DNA of 64,000 bases from Chitinimonas sp. BJB300 (GTDB taxonomy: Bacteria > Pseudomonadota > Gammaproteobacteria > Burkholderiales > Chitinimonadaceae): contig NZ_PDZH01000002.1 in the NCBI RefSeq assembly GCF_002735695.1, positions 18,561 to 82,560 of the forward strand, in the 5' to 3' direction. Below the pieces are notes generated by a model. That model was not told where the DNA came from. It saw only the letters and a program-made list of their open reading frames with translations, and did no database searches. Within the stretch, counting starts at the first letter, position 1, and each line of letters opens with the position of its first letter. Below are positions 53,344 through 63,911 of the stretch, piece after piece. The position numbers and the translations under genes are program-made.

Positions 53344-56097
53344 TCAGAACTCGTAACCCATAGCCAGTTTGACCTCTCTATCGCGATAGATAAACCCGTT
53401 ACGCATATCGACGGGAGAGTCGCGCCCCAGCAGATTGAACACATTGATGCCTGCGGTAAGGTTTTTGAAGCCCGAATAGGTGACGGTAAGGTCAGTACGC
53501 AGGTCCGAACCAATCTTGCAGTATTGCGCCGGGTAGCCTTTCTTGGCACAACCATCAAGGTTATAGCTGTTCTCGTCATACAGACTGTAAAGCGTTGTAC
53601 CTGCCATATAGTGAAAACGCAGCGACGTGGACCATGGCCCTCGCGTCAAGCTGGTCTTCAGCGTTGCGCGTAACCGGGGGTAGGCATAGCGGCCGATAAG
53701 ATTGGCCTGCCACTTATTGGCCTCAACATCGTAGGTTTGATGCTTGATCATGTAGGTGGCTTCGAGCCCAACCCCCACGCGGCCGATAGAAGCCAGGTTG
53801 AAGCGACTGTCGGCATCAATGTCGATGCCGGAGACGCGTGTGCGAAACAGGTTTTCGTACTGTAGCGACATACGCTGGACCTGACCCACATCCCAGGTAT
53901 ACGACTGCCCGGTGAGCTGAGACGCTCGTTGGGCAAAGTACAAGTCCATTGCTGAAATTGCTTGGCGATCGAGCGCTGTTTCAAAGTTGGGTTTGCCCTC
54001 GTTTTTCAGCACATAAGGCGGCAGGCGGTTACGTATCTCATTCTTGCGTTCGATAGTGAAGTAGTCTGCTGCCAAGCTGAAGTGCCGGTTGGGCTCGAAC
54101 ACAAAGCCAAGCGATTTGCTGGTCGATGTTTCAGGTTGAATCGCGGGGTTGGCGGTGATGATGACAGGGATTTCCACATTGCAACCGCTGTTGAAAGCGA
54201 GGTTTGCATCGTTGATATCGGTGGCATTACCGGTGCGTAATGCATTGCGAATCTCGGTGGCGGTAGCGCAGCGCCGGGGGTCTTCCTGCCGGTGGAAACG
54301 GCCGGTGAGTCCGCCTTGTGCCATTTGTTCGGGAATATTGGGTGCGCGAAAACCTTCGGCATAGGTACCACGGAGCAGCAGGTTGCGAACCGGGTGAAAG
54401 CGGAACCCCACCTTGGGGCTGATACGATCGTTGGCGCCGGCTTTGTCGTAGCGTGCGGCGGCGGAGACTTCCAGGTTTTTGACGACAGGAATGTTCAGTT
54501 CGGCAAAGAGCGCGCTGAGTTGCCGACGGCCATCGACGGTAAACCCACCGCGATTGACGATTTCTGCGCGTTGCACGTTTTCTGACGAGCTGATTTTCAG
54601 CGACTCTTCACGCAAATCGAACCCAAGCGCAATGGCGAGGGGCCCGGCGGGCAGGTCCATGATTTCGCCGGAAATCTTGCCATCAACAAAGTTCTGGTAG
54701 GTATTGCCGGTCATACCGATGTGGGGAAACAGGCGCGCCAGGACTTCGTCGCTATTGCGTTCGCCGATGCGATATTCCCCGCTGGTGATGAGCCGGGTCA
54801 GCTCACGGGCACTGGGTGAGCCGCGCTCGCTGGAATCGGTGTCCGCGCCGACACGGCCCACGGCGGCATTCCAGTCCCATTTTCCCACACTGCCTTCTAA
54901 ACCGGCGAGCAAGCGGTATTGGTTCGAAGTGACATCGCGTTTGAAGAGACTGACATCATCCATAAACCGGTATTCGATACCGACCGGGAAGGTGTAGGGA
55001 TTGGCTGGGTTGCCCACGGCCAGCGTGGGGTAGTCCATGGAATTGATTTCACCAGTCAGGCCATTGAGCCATTTGGCTGGCGCCATTGCGGAGCGGAACG
55101 CATACGGTTCTAGTCGGTAGGTGTTCTGGGTGCGTGAATAGCTCAGTTCGCCAAAGCCGCGTAAGTCGGGATTAAACGTAAAACGTGCACCGCTGTGTAC
55201 GTTGACTCGCTTTGCAGGGCTGATTATTTCGATCTGTTCGTTAAGGTAAATTTTGCAGGCCCCATCGATAACCTGCGCAGCCGGGCAGTTATACATGGGT
55301 TGGCGGGCTACGCCGTTGGCTGGGTCAAACAGGTTGCCCGGATAGGAGGTCGAATGCGGTTGCCGAAGGGCAGGGTTGACGTAAGTGGTATGCCAGTCTG
55401 GATAGGCTCCAAGGATGTCAGCCTGCGTGTAACCCTCGCGACGGTACAGATCGAGATGGCCAAAGACGTTATAGCCATCCTTTGCCAGATCGCCGGTACC
55501 GGCGGTGACCGTGGCTGTGTGCTGTGCGCCAACATTCCTATCAACACCATGCTGTGCGCTGGCTGTGGCCGACAACCCAGAGTAGGTCTTACGGGTGATG
55601 ATATTAACTACGCCGGCGATGGCGTCGGAACCGTAAATGGCAGATGCCCCATCTTTGAGGATTTCGACCCGATCAATCACCTCGGTAGGGATGGTATCGA
55701 TGTTGACGAAATTCTCTTTGGCGCCATCAGCCAAAGCGTAGTGTGAAATACGGCGGCCGTTGACCAGGGTCAACGTGGCTCTTTTACCCATGCCCCGTAA
55801 CGCGAGGCCGGATGCGCCACTGGCGAAACTTTTGCCGGAATTGACGTCTGAGATGGCTGAGAGGTCAGCCGCGGAAATCGTATCGAGCAGCTGGCGCAGC
55901 GTATTGGCGCCTGTCTGCTTGATCTCTTCGCGACGAATAACCTGCACAGGAGCCTGGGTTTCCCTATTTAAACGTTTGATATTTGAGCCGGTGATTTCTA
56001 TTTTTTCAGCGCGTTGTGCTTGGGAGACCTCTGCTGAAAACGCCAAATCGGTACTACTGAGTGTTGCAACTGCGATTGCCAAGTACTTCTTTTTCAC
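53344..56097 (-). CDS. TonB-dependent receptor 1
   Basis: The 917-residue precursor starts with a signal peptide (KKKYLAIAVATLSSTDLAFS), then a plug (EKIEITGSNIKRLNRE, LRGMGKRATLTLVNGRR, DGASAIYGSDAIAGVVNIIT) and a 22-strand barrel ending in MGYEF. The start GTG 56097 is preferred because AAGGAAG lies before it; ATG 56115 is an alternative. It is paralogous to the receptor upstream (56357). The substrate is unknown; the receptors are separate from the zinc operon and lie in the opposite orientation. Iron complexes, cobalamin or oligosaccharides are all possible. Confidence 0.92.
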   Translation of the reverse strand: MKKKYLAIAVATLSSTDLAFSAEVSQAQRAEKIEITGSNIKRLNRETQAPVQVIRREEIKQTGANTLRQLLDTISAADLSAISDVNSGKSFASGASGLALRGMGKRATLTLVNGRRISHYALADGAKENFVNIDTIPTEVIDRVEILKDGASAIYGSDAIAGVVNIITRKTYSGLSATASAQHGVDRNVGAQHTATVTAGTGDLAKDGYNVFGHLDLYRREGYTQADILGAYPDWHTTYVNPALRQPHSTSYPGNLFDPANGVARQPMYNCPAAQVIDGACKIYLNEQIEIISPAKRVNVHSGARFTFNPDLRGFGELSYSRTQNTYRLEPYAFRSAMAPAKWLNGLTGEINSMDYPTLAVGNPANPYTFPVGIEYRFMDDVSLFKRDVTSNQYRLLAGLEGSVGKWDWNAAVGRVGADTDSSERGSPSARELTRLITSGEYRIGERNSDEVLARLFPHIGMTGNTYQNFVDGKISGEIMDLPAGPLAIALGFDLREESLKISSSENVQRAEIVNRGGFTVDGRRQLSALFAELNIPVVKNLEVSAAARYDKAGANDRISPKVGFRFHPVRNLLLRGTYAEGFRAPNIPEQMAQGGLTGRFHRQEDPRRCATATEIRNALRTGNATDINDANLAFNSGCNVEIPVIITANPAIQPETSTSKSLGFVFEPNRHFSLAADYFTIERKNEIRNRLPPYVLKNEGKPNFETALDRQAISAMDLYFAQRASQLTGQSYTWDVGQVQRMSLQYENLFRTRVSGIDIDADSRFNLASIGRVGVGLEATYMIKHQTYDVEANKWQANLIGRYAYPRLRATLKTSLTRGPWSTSLRFHYMAGTTLYSLYDENSYNLDGCAKKGYPAQYCKIGSDLRTDLTVTYSGFKNLTAGINVFNLLGRDSPVDMRNGFIYRDREVKLAMGYEF

Positions 56098-56149
56098 GCC
56101 AACTTCCTTTGTCATACAACCATTGCGAAAAGCCTAAGTCTTCTACATC

Positions 56150-56280
56150 AAAAATCTATTATTAAATACTATTTTGAAAATTGAATTAAAGGGCTGGATT
56201 TTTAAGTACCGATTATTTTTGTTGCTTGAAAGCGACTTAATTATATTAAATATAATTTATTGTATATATTTTCGAGCTGT
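56150..56280. promoter_or_regulatory. AT-rich leader region of TonB receptor 1
   Basis: A strongly AT-rich 130-bp stretch between the upstream terminator and the receptor start presumably contains the promoter. No specific -35/-10 pair or Fur box was assigned with confidence. Confidence 0.35.
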
Positions 56281-56290
56281 AACTGATATG

Positions 56291-56317
56291 AAAAAAGCCC
56301 CCGGTGGAGTGGGGGCT
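56291..56317 (-). terminator. Rho-independent terminator of TonB receptor 2
   Basis: The stem GCCCCC/GGGGGC, with a loop of about 9 bases and a TTTTTT run on the minus strand, lies 40 bp after the receptor stop codon. Confidence 0.9.
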
Positions 56318-56356
56318 GAGTTTATTGAAAGGTTGTAATGAGGAAAGATTCGGTAT

Positions 56357-59176
56357 TCAGAAAAATTTATATTCCAATCCTATGTTTATCCTGCGGCCCA
56401 TCACATTCGCCAATTCAAGCTTTTGTGGCGTGATGCCGCTACCATCAATGCCCCATGCGCGTTGGTCGAACAGTTGCCGGTTGAATATGTTTTTGACGAA
56501 TAACGATGCCGTCAAGTTTTTAACACCCGTGTATGCGACTGAATAGTCAACCCTTGAAAAGCTATCCACTTTGCAGTCGTATTTGGGAATACCCTTCTTC
56601 TGGCAATCTGCAATGGTATAGCTTGGGTCATCAAAATCTCTTTGTAATGACGTAGCGCTGGTGTGTGCAATACGGATGCTATTTGAAAAGGCGCCTTTTT
56701 TGAGTTTGAATGTGATGTCGGCAGTCAACCGTGGTGTGTCATAGCGGCCGGCAAGATTATCGCCCCAGCCATCTCTACCTTCGCTGAATTTGTACAGCGC
56801 CAATAGATAGGTCGCATTCAATTCTGTGGTCAGCAAGCCAATGCTGTCGAAGTTATTGCGCAGGGTGAAATTGAAGTCGAGACCATGCGTCTTGGTTTTG
56901 GAGACATTCTTGAACTTGCTGATCATTGATTCGAGGGCGCCGGCCGTAACGCCGTACTGGGCTTGTTCGGCCAAAGTAAAGGAGCGGTCGTTTGCCGTAA
57001 GCGGCTTACGCGTAATAATGCCCGGTGCCAAGGAGTCTTCTCGATTCAGCAAATCATCGTAGTTGTCGATCCGGATTTCATTCTTACGTTCAATATGCCA
57101 ATAGTCAGTGCTCATATTGAAGTTTTGAAGTGGTTCGAAAACAAAACCAAAACTGATACTTTTGCTTTCTTCCGGTTTGATATCTGGATTATTGGTTACC
57201 TTGCTGAAGAGGCCGGCACTGCATTCCGAACCCGTAATTGTATCGGCGCGGGCCGATAGCACGGTTTTCTGTGGGTCATTGGCCGGTAGGGCTGCTGCCT
57301 GTGCTAGCAGGTCCTGAGCCAGGGCTGTAGCAGCAGAACAACGTTTTGGGTCATTGGCAGAGTCAAATGCGGTTTTTAAGGTCTGCGAACTTTCTGATAG
57401 GTTGGGCGCACGAAAGCCGGTTTCGATGCTGCCGCGTAATACCAGGGTCTTGAGGGGTTGATATCGTAGCGCCAGCTTGGGTGAAATATGTGGGTCCAGA
57501 TGTGGATATTTATCCATACGTGCTGCGACCTGTGCTTCGAGATCTTTTGTGACCGGGATACTCAACTCCCCAAAAATGGAGCCAAATGTACGAGATGAAT
57601 CTGAGGCACTAAATCCATAGCCGACGATGTCGCCTGCACGTAGATTGGCTGATGTATCAACCGTCAAGGTTTCGTGGCGGATATCAAGCCCAGTGGCAAA
57701 CCCCAGCGAACCTGCCGGGAGTTCCATCAATTCTCCCGAAAGTTTGGCGTCAACAAAGTTGACTTTGGTCTTGCCAAAAAAGCTGTAGCTGGGGAACAGC
57801 TCACTGATCACATCTGCGCTATTGGGTTGGCCAATCTTGTAAGTGCGGTTGAAGAATAATGGGTCGCCACCATTAACCGCAGCGGTGTAGTCACCGATAT
57901 GTTTGCGAAAGCCGGCGTCGCTGAAATTACCGCGTAGCGTATTGGTAGCTTTGGAACCCAACTGGCCCAAGGCTGCATCCCAGTCGTAATCGCCTAGTAC
58001 GCCTTTTAAACCAGCTAGCGCACGGTACTGTGTTGCATCGGCTATATTGCTGGGGTCTGAATCGGCAAAACGGTAACGTAAGCCAGCTAGATCACCCGTT
58101 GTATTCAGTGGATGCGTGGTTGGTAGGGGCGCGGTCTTATCCATGTATTTGATCTGACCGGTCATAGGGTCAGCCCACGTACTACCGCCAGTGCCCCAGT
58201 AGGTATAGGTACTTAGATAGGTGGTTTTTATCTTGGAATACGTGATATCGCCATAGGCTTGCAAGCCATTTCCCAAATCCAGCGTGCCCGAGACCAGGAA
58301 GTTGGCGCGCTTGGCATCGGGTGTCATATTGAAGCGTGTATAGCGGTCGAACATACATAGGCCGTTGGCTGCTGGTTTGCAGCCTGGCAACGGTGTGATG
58401 CTGCCGTTGACGTTGTCCTCCAGGTTACCGGGGTAGGAATAGCTGGAGCCACTGCCAATGTTGGGATTGTAGCGACGGGCATCGGGATGGATGTAACCAA
58501 GCCCATCACGCCAGTTTGAGCCGTCCCGTTGGAAAAGCTCGGCATTGAAAATAAGGTTGTAGCGGTCCTCGGCTAAAGCCCCGATTCCGCCGGTGATGCT
58601 GGCGCTTTTGGATCCAAACACTCCTCTTTGAATTGAGTTGCTATAAGTTGCTTTGGCTTGTAGCCCTTGGTAGTCCTTGCGGGTAATAATGTTGATTACC
58701 CCGGCGACAGCATCGGAACCGTAAATTGCCGATGCCCCACTTTTGAGAATATCGACCCGTTCAATCACTTCAAGCGGCAATGAATCGATGTTGGTAACGG
58801 ATTCGGCGTAGTCAGGCGTACCGAATGTTGCAATCCGGCGGCCATTTAGCAAGATCAAAGTCGATGAAGTGCCAAGGTTACGTAGTGATGTTGACGATGC
58901 GCCTGCCGCAAATGAATTGTCACCCGTAAGGTCGCTCAGCCCCCCTGTTGCGACTGACATGGATTCCAGCGCGTCTTTTAAGGTGAGTGCGCCTGTCGCT
59001 GCAATGTTTTCCTTGGTGATCATCTGCACCGGTATGGCGGTTTCTTTCGATGTGCGTTTGATATTGGAACCGGTGATGACGATTTTTTCAGCCTTTTGTG
59101 TTTCGGGATTTGCGGCATGGCTAGTCGCAATGGTGCCGATGGCTGCGATGGCGGCGGCCAGTTTCTTTGTCTGCAT
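56357..59176 (-). CDS. TonB-dependent receptor 2
   Basis: The 939-residue precursor has a signal peptide (MQTKKLAAAIAAIGTIATSHA), a plug with EKIVITGSNIKRTSKE, LRNLGTSSTLILLNGRRIA and SGASAIYGSDAVAGVINIIT, and a barrel ending in GLEYKFF. The start ATG 59176 was chosen to begin at the signal peptide. It has the same architecture as receptor 1, with clear sequence relatedness (ITGSNIKR, GFRAPN, DYWHIERKNEIR/DYFTIERKNEIR, CQKKG/CAKKG), which indicates duplication. Its own terminator separates it from receptor 1. It lies divergent to pckG. Confidence 0.93.
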   Translation of the reverse strand: MQTKKLAAAIAAIGTIATSHAANPETQKAEKIVITGSNIKRTSKETAIPVQMITKENIAATGALTLKDALESMSVATGGLSDLTGDNSFAAGASSTSLRNLGTSSTLILLNGRRIATFGTPDYAESVTNIDSLPLEVIERVDILKSGASAIYGSDAVAGVINIITRKDYQGLQAKATYSNSIQRGVFGSKSASITGGIGALAEDRYNLIFNAELFQRDGSNWRDGLGYIHPDARRYNPNIGSGSSYSYPGNLEDNVNGSITPLPGCKPAANGLCMFDRYTRFNMTPDAKRANFLVSGTLDLGNGLQAYGDITYSKIKTTYLSTYTYWGTGGSTWADPMTGQIKYMDKTAPLPTTHPLNTTGDLAGLRYRFADSDPSNIADATQYRALAGLKGVLGDYDWDAALGQLGSKATNTLRGNFSDAGFRKHIGDYTAAVNGGDPLFFNRTYKIGQPNSADVISELFPSYSFFGKTKVNFVDAKLSGELMELPAGSLGFATGLDIRHETLTVDTSANLRAGDIVGYGFSASDSSRTFGSIFGELSIPVTKDLEAQVAARMDKYPHLDPHISPKLALRYQPLKTLVLRGSIETGFRAPNLSESSQTLKTAFDSANDPKRCSAATALAQDLLAQAAALPANDPQKTVLSARADTITGSECSAGLFSKVTNNPDIKPEESKSISFGFVFEPLQNFNMSTDYWHIERKNEIRIDNYDDLLNREDSLAPGIITRKPLTANDRSFTLAEQAQYGVTAGALESMISKFKNVSKTKTHGLDFNFTLRNNFDSIGLLTTELNATYLLALYKFSEGRDGWGDNLAGRYDTPRLTADITFKLKKGAFSNSIRIAHTSATSLQRDFDDPSYTIADCQKKGIPKYDCKVDSFSRVDYSVAYTGVKNLTASLFVKNIFNRQLFDQRAWGIDGSGITPQKLELANVMGRRINIGLEYKFF

Positions 59177-59472
59177 TTTTGGTAATTCCCAGATGTAATT
59201 TTTGTGCGCCAAGCTGGCCTTCTATGCGAAGGACATGAGCGTTGTTACGCTAGCATGGGCTAGGGTTAGTGCTGATTGCCAAGTTGAAGCAAATCGGAAA
59301 CGTGTAGCCTTGCCGCAACATTCAAATTCACTGGAATACCTGTTTTGTAGTTTTATTTCTGTGACTACATTTTTAACGACTAAGGAAAAGATTTTTGCGA
59401 GAATGAATTGCCGTGCAGTTGTCGACTGAGGACTGCCCTATTCTTCGTCACCGCCCAAAGAGATCACATCGC

Positions 59473-61287
59473 ATGCAGTTCGCTCCCCCTGCCTATATCA
59501 AGCACCAAGCCCTGCTCAAATGGGTGGCCGACATCGCCGCTCTGACTAAACCCAATGCCATACATTGGGTAGATGGTTCGGCAGAAGAGAACGAAATGCT
59601 GCTGGCACAGATGGAAGCGGCAGGCACGCTGAAAAAGCTGAATCCTGCCAAGCGCCGGAATAGCTATGCAGCCTTTTCTGACCCCAGCGATGTGGCTCGG
59701 GTGGAGGACCGGACGTATGTCTGCTCGAAAGAAAAAGCGGATTCGGGTCCGAACAACAATTGGATGGCCCCCGCAGAAATGCGCACCACCCTGAATGGCC
59801 TGTTCGACGGTTGCATGCGTGGCCGCACGATGTATGTGATTCCGTTCAGCATGGGGCCGTTGGGTTCGCCAATTGCCCACATCGGTATCGAAATCACCGA
59901 TTCAGCCTATGTGGTTGCTTCGATGCGCATCATGACCCGCATGGGCCGCGCCGTTTACGATGTCTTGGGCAGCGATAGGCCCTTTGTGCCGGCCGTACAC
60001 AGCGTGGGTATGCCGTTGGCTGATGGGCAGGTTGATGTGGCATGGCCTTGCAACAAAGACACCAAGTACATTGTCCACTTCCCCGAAACCCGTGAGATCT
60101 GGTCCTACGGTTCGGGCTATGGCGGCAATGCCTTACTGGGCAAAAAGTGCTTTGCCTTGCGCATCGCCTCCACCATGGGGCGCGATCAAGGCTGGTTGGC
60201 CGAACATATGTTGATTCTCGGCGTGGAAAACCCGGCAGGTAAAAAGCATTACGTGGCGGCGGCATTTCCGTCGGCTTGCGGCAAGACCAACTTTGCGATG
60301 CTGATTCCGCCCAAGACCTATGCGGGTTGGAAGGTCACGACCGTTGGTGACGATATCGCCTGGATCAAGCCCGGCGCTGATGGCAAGCTATATGCCATCA
60401 ACCCGGAAAATGGCTATTTTGGTGTTGCCCCTGGGACTTCGGTGAAGTCCAACCCGAATGCCATGGCCATGCTGCACGAGAATGTGATTTTCACCAATGT
60501 CGCCCTTACCGATGACGGCGATGTGTGGTGGGAAGGTATGAGCAAGGAAGTGCCAGCGCACCTGACCGACTGGCAAGGTAAGGATTGGACGCCGGCTTCC
60601 GGTACCAAGGCGGCCCATCCGAATGCCCGCTTTACTGTGTCGGCAACCCAGTGCCCATCATTGGATGCCGCTTGGGACGATCCAGCCGGTGTACCGATAT
60701 CTGCCTTTATTTTCGGCGGACGGCGTTCGTCCACCGTACCATTGGTCTTCGAAGCCAAGACGTGGGAAGACGGTGTGTATATGGCGGCCACCATGGGGTC
60801 GGAAACCACTGCGGCTGCCGTTGGGGCCACAGGCCAAACCCGTCGCGATCCTTTCGCCATGCTGCCGTTTTGCGGTTATCACATGGGCGATTACTTCCAG
60901 CACTGGCTCAGCATGGGTGAGAAGGTCAAACAGCATGCCCCGCGTATCTTCTGTGTGAACTGGTTTCGCGTTGATGAGGATGGCAAGTTCATCTGGCCCG
61001 GTTTTGGCGACAACATGCGTGTGCTGGAATGGATGGTGGGCCGTGTAAATGGTCAGGCCGCGGCAAACGAGACCTTGCTGGGTTGGGCTCCCAACTACGC
61101 AGACCTCAACTGGACGGATATGGCAGAAATGGATTCAGCTTTGTTCGACAAGCTGATGACGCTGGATGCAGAGACTTGGCGCCAGGAATTGGTGCTGCAC
61201 GACGAATGGCTGGCCAAGTTGGCCGATCGACTGCCGGCAGCTTTGGCAGCCAAGCGTGCTCGCCTGGGCAAGGCGCTGGCTGTTTGA
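59473..61287 (+). CDS. pckG: Phosphoenolpyruvate carboxykinase (GTP)
   Basis: PckG converts oxaloacetate and GTP to phosphoenolpyruvate, the entry step of gluconeogenesis. The 604-residue protein has the P-loop-like [19 protein letters not shown] containing the reactive cysteine, [33 protein letters not shown] and [22 protein letters not shown] 59473 begins the homologous region; a longer frame from 59413 is unlikely. A terminator follows 16 bp after the stop, so it is monocistronic. Confidence 0.97.
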   Translation: MQFAPPAYIKHQALLKWVADIAALTKPNAIHWVDGSAEENEMLLAQMEAAGTLKKLNPAKRRNSYAAFSDPSDVARVEDRTYVCSKEKADSGPNNNWMAPAEMRTTLNGLFDGCMRGRTMYVIPFSMGPLGSPIAHIGIEITDSAYVVASMRIMTRMGRAVYDVLGSDRPFVPAVHSVGMPLADGQVDVAWPCNKDTKYIVHFPETREIWSYGSGYGGNALLGKKCFALRIASTMGRDQGWLAEHMLILGVENPAGKKHYVAAAFPSACGKTNFAMLIPPKTYAGWKVTTVGDDIAWIKPGADGKLYAINPENGYFGVAPGTSVKSNPNAMAMLHENVIFTNVALTDDGDVWWEGMSKEVPAHLTDWQGKDWTPASGTKAAHPNARFTVSATQCPSLDAAWDDPAGVPISAFIFGGRRSSTVPLVFEAKTWEDGVYMAATMGSETTAAAVGATGQTRRDPFAMLPFCGYHMGDYFQHWLSMGEKVKQHAPRIFCVNWFRVDEDGKFIWPGFGDNMRVLEWMVGRVNGQAAANETLLGWAPNYADLNWTDMAEMDSALFDKLMTLDAETWRQELVLHDEWLAKLADRLPAALAAKRARLGKALAV

Positions 61288-61303
61288 TAACCGCACTGCG
61301 CGC

Positions 61304-61338
61304 AAGAAAAAGCCACCCAAATGAGTGGCTTTTTCTTG
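61304..61338. terminator. Rho-independent terminator after pckG
   Basis: AAGAAAAAGCCAC pairs with GTGGCTTTTTCTT around a 9-base loop. It is T-rich on both strands but placed to end pckG. Confidence 0.92.
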
Positions 61339-61574
61339 TCAGATATTGGCGCTTGAATGGATTTTGGTGGATTTAGTATCTGCGAGAGAAATTAAAGAAA
61401 CAGCATGTATTGGGATGTGGACGGATCTTAAATAGCGCAAGTACTGCAGGTCTCTGACCTGAATGAAGACACCCATTGCTAATCTCTCAGATAGCCAAAA
61501 GCAGACATCAACGTAGGGCTAAGCTGAGCATCAGTGGCAGCTTGGGTAAATACAGTCGCGTTGTCATTTTCCTA

Positions 61575-62428
61575 GGCTCTGTTGACGTATTGCACGCGGG
61601 TAAAATCCTGCGCTTTACCCAGCCGTGATGAGCCAATGTAACGCCCCATACAGAACAAGATTAAGCGATTCAGAGTGGTCTGCCCTCGCGCTACAGCTCC
61701 GGTCGATAGACTGGATTCACAGTGGCCAGCCGGCGACCTGTCGCCGGTTCATGGAGGCGGTCCTGTGGGTCCTCCCCGGGTGGGCGGGCAATGGCGCTCG
61801 CTGCCGGCAGATCGGGGTAATTGGAACAGTGTTTTCAAGCGGTTTTCACGCTGGTCTGCGCTGGGCGTGTGGGAGCAGCTCCTCACATTTCAAGCGAAAG
61901 TAGCTGATTTGCAAGATGTGTCCATCGACAGCACGGTGACGCGTGCTCATGCGTGCGCGGCCGGTGCCGCGCGAAGTTGCGCCGACGAGGAGGCGTTGGG
62001 CCGGTCACGAGGCGGTTTCAGTTGCAAGATTCACGCGGCGGTAGACGCCGTCGGGCTGCCCATCAAATTCATCCTGACCGGTGGACAGGCGGCCGATATC
62101 GGTCAGGCGATCCCGCTGGTGATGGGTTTATCGGCTGGTGCGTGTTTGGCGGATAAGGCTTATGACTCGGATGCGTTTCTGATGTGGCTTGAAGCGCGAG
62201 GCATCAAGGCGGTTATGCCTTCGAAAGCGAACCGTAAGGAGGCGCGAGCATGCGATTGGTGGCATTACAAGGAGCGCCACGTGATCGAGTGCCTGTTCGG
62301 CAAGCTCAAGTACTTTCGCCGCATCGCCATGCGATACGAGAAAAAGGCGATCAATTTCATGGGGATGCTGACCCTTGCCGCTACGTTGCTGTGGCTCCGG
62401 TGAACCACAGCAAAACGTCAACAGAGCC
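61575..62428 (+). mobile_element. IS5-type insertion sequence (IS427-like), 854 bp
   Basis: Inverted ends GGCTCTGTTGACGT (61575) and ACGTCAACAGAGCC (ending 62428) are perfect over 14 bases. Both flanks read CTA/TAG, consistent with a CTAG target and a TA duplication (61573-61574 and 62429-62430). It contains a two-frame transposase gene. The ends do not resemble the ends of repeat families A and B. Confidence 0.92.
61625..62403 (+). CDS. IS5-family DDE transposase in two overlapping frames
   Basis: The first frame (61625-61903) gives [18 protein letters not shown] and [11 protein letters not shown]. The homologous protein continues in the next frame with [37 protein letters not shown], the DDE-region [19 protein letters not shown] and [11 protein letters not shown], then [20 protein letters not shown] to TGA 62401-62403. 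The switch lies around 61778-61785 (CCTCCCCGGG), which fits a -1 frameshift. In this IS group frameshifting is common, so the element may still be active, but a simple deletion cannot be excluded. Confidence 0.85.
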
Positions 62429-62557
62429 TAGAAATCATAGGATCTGGCGCATTTTTACACAGCCTCGGTTGCCTGCTGACTGCCTCGCGTCGGCCTCACT
62501 GAACGGGTGCCTGCGTCATGCCGCAGCTGACTTACTGCACCAGGGCAAGCTGCCCGG

Positions 62558-63559
62558 TCACACCAACCCCGCGTCCACCAGCTCCTGCTTCAGGTAGGCG
62601 TAATAGATAGGCGCGGCGACCAGGCCGGCGATGCCGAAAGCGGCTTCCATCGTTAGCATTGCCAGCAGCAGTTCCCATGCTTCGGCGCGGATCCTAGCAC
62701 CGACGATGCGGGCATTGAGGAAGTATTCAAGCTTGTGCACGATCACCAGAAACACCAGCGAGGCAACCGCAACCTGTGGCGAATGCGCCAGACTGACAAC
62801 CACGATTACGGTATTCGACACCAGATTGCCGACTACCGGAAGCAGACCAACAACGAAGGTTAGCGCAATCATGGTCTTGGTCAGCGGCAGTTGAACGCTG
62901 AACAGCGGCAAGGCCACAGCCAGATAGAGCGCCGTAAAAATCGTATTGATTGCGGATATCCGCAGCTGGGCAAATACAATGCGCCGAAAAGCGTCGGCCA
63001 GTCGCGCGGCGCGCTCTGATAGCGCAGCCGCCAAAGCCTTTTGCGGACTGAGCTCGCCCACCCCGCGAAGGGCCAGCATTGCACCAACAATCAGGCCGAT
63101 TAACACATGGGCTACCATCACCCCTGCGTCCTTGCCAACCAGCTGCACCTGGCCCGCGTGCTCGCGCAGCCAATGGGTTGCCGCCTCCTTGATGCCCTCA
63201 ATGCTATTGGGCAGCAGATCCAGCAACCATGCGGGTAGCGAGCGACGGGAATTCTCCAGGATCTCGGCCATCTTTTGCGCCAATACCGCCAGATTGCCCG
63301 TGTCGCTGCGAAAAAAACCGACAGTCAGCATGCCGCCAAGGATAAGGCCACCCACCACAACAACTGCAAGCAGGACCACCGTGACCTGCTTGGCTCTGAG
63401 CGTGGAGAGCCGGCTTCCCAGCAGCGGAGCACCCAAATGGACCAGTTCATACACCAGCAGACCAGCCAGCAAGGCCGATAACAAATGCAACTGAATGACC
63501 AAAATGAGAGTGGCGATGGCCAGCAGCCAGGACGCTTGTTCGGCACGGTTTGCAGGCAT
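62558..63559 (-). CDS. AI-2E family (PerM-type) membrane transporter
   Basis: The 333-residue protein has about 7-8 hydrophobic helices and family traits: an N-terminal helix pair (LLAIATLILVIQLHLL, LSALLAGLLVYELVHLG), TVVLLAVVVVGGLILGGML, an amphipathic region of about 120 residues, and the C-terminal LPLTKTMIALTFVVGLLPVVGNLVSNTVIV and AWELLLAMLTMEAAFGIAGLVA. The family includes putative exporters of unclear substrate (PerM, TqsA). ATG 63559 is preferred over a TTG at 63580. It lies 130 bp past the IS right end. Confidence 0.85.
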   Translation of the reverse strand: MPANRAEQASWLLAIATLILVIQLHLLSALLAGLLVYELVHLGAPLLGSRLSTLRAKQVTVVLLAVVVVGGLILGGMLTVGFFRSDTGNLAVLAQKMAEILENSRRSLPAWLLDLLPNSIEGIKEAATHWLREHAGQVQLVGKDAGVMVAHVLIGLIVGAMLALRGVGELSPQKALAAALSERAARLADAFRRIVFAQLRISAINTIFTALYLAVALPLFSVQLPLTKTMIALTFVVGLLPVVGNLVSNTVIVVVSLAHSPQVAVASLVFLVIVHKLEYFLNARIVGARIRAEAWELLLAMLTMEAAFGIAGLVAAPIYYAYLKQELVDAGLV

Positions 63560-63911
63560 GATGGAGAGATGCTCCGGCAAGTAGGGATATTGGTAAGGGA
63601 GCGCGTGTTTGCCTACTTCGTGCCAGTGAATTTTTCAGCACAAGCCAATTTTTATATGGACGCTGACCTACTATAGATTGCGCTCGGATTTTGCAGTTTA
63701 AGGCTGAAAACAGAATGGGCCAACCTGACGCTCGATGCCCTGAAAGCTATCGACTCGCGTATCGGTTGGCCCAACGATATTACGCCCACCATCACAAACC
63801 CTAACACTTAGTGGCAGTGAGTGAGATGGTGGGAATGACTATCTGAACACAGTCATCGTGATGGCGTAATCAATAACTGATGTTACGCAGTGCATACGAT
63901 AACCTGTCGCC
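63560..63911. other. Intergenic stretch with two inverted repeats
   Basis: GGGCCAACC (about 63716) pairs with GGTTGGCCC (about 63766), and CCCACCATC (63783) pairs with GATGGTGGG (63827). They may belong to the left end of the following insertion sequence. No gene was recognised. Confidence 0.4.

Noticed and set aside
61575..62428. This IS as autonomous partner of families A and B
   Set aside because: Its termini GGCTCTGTTGACGT differ from GAACCTGTCTAAAG and GAACCTGTTTACGA, and its target duplication is TA, not TTA/TAA.
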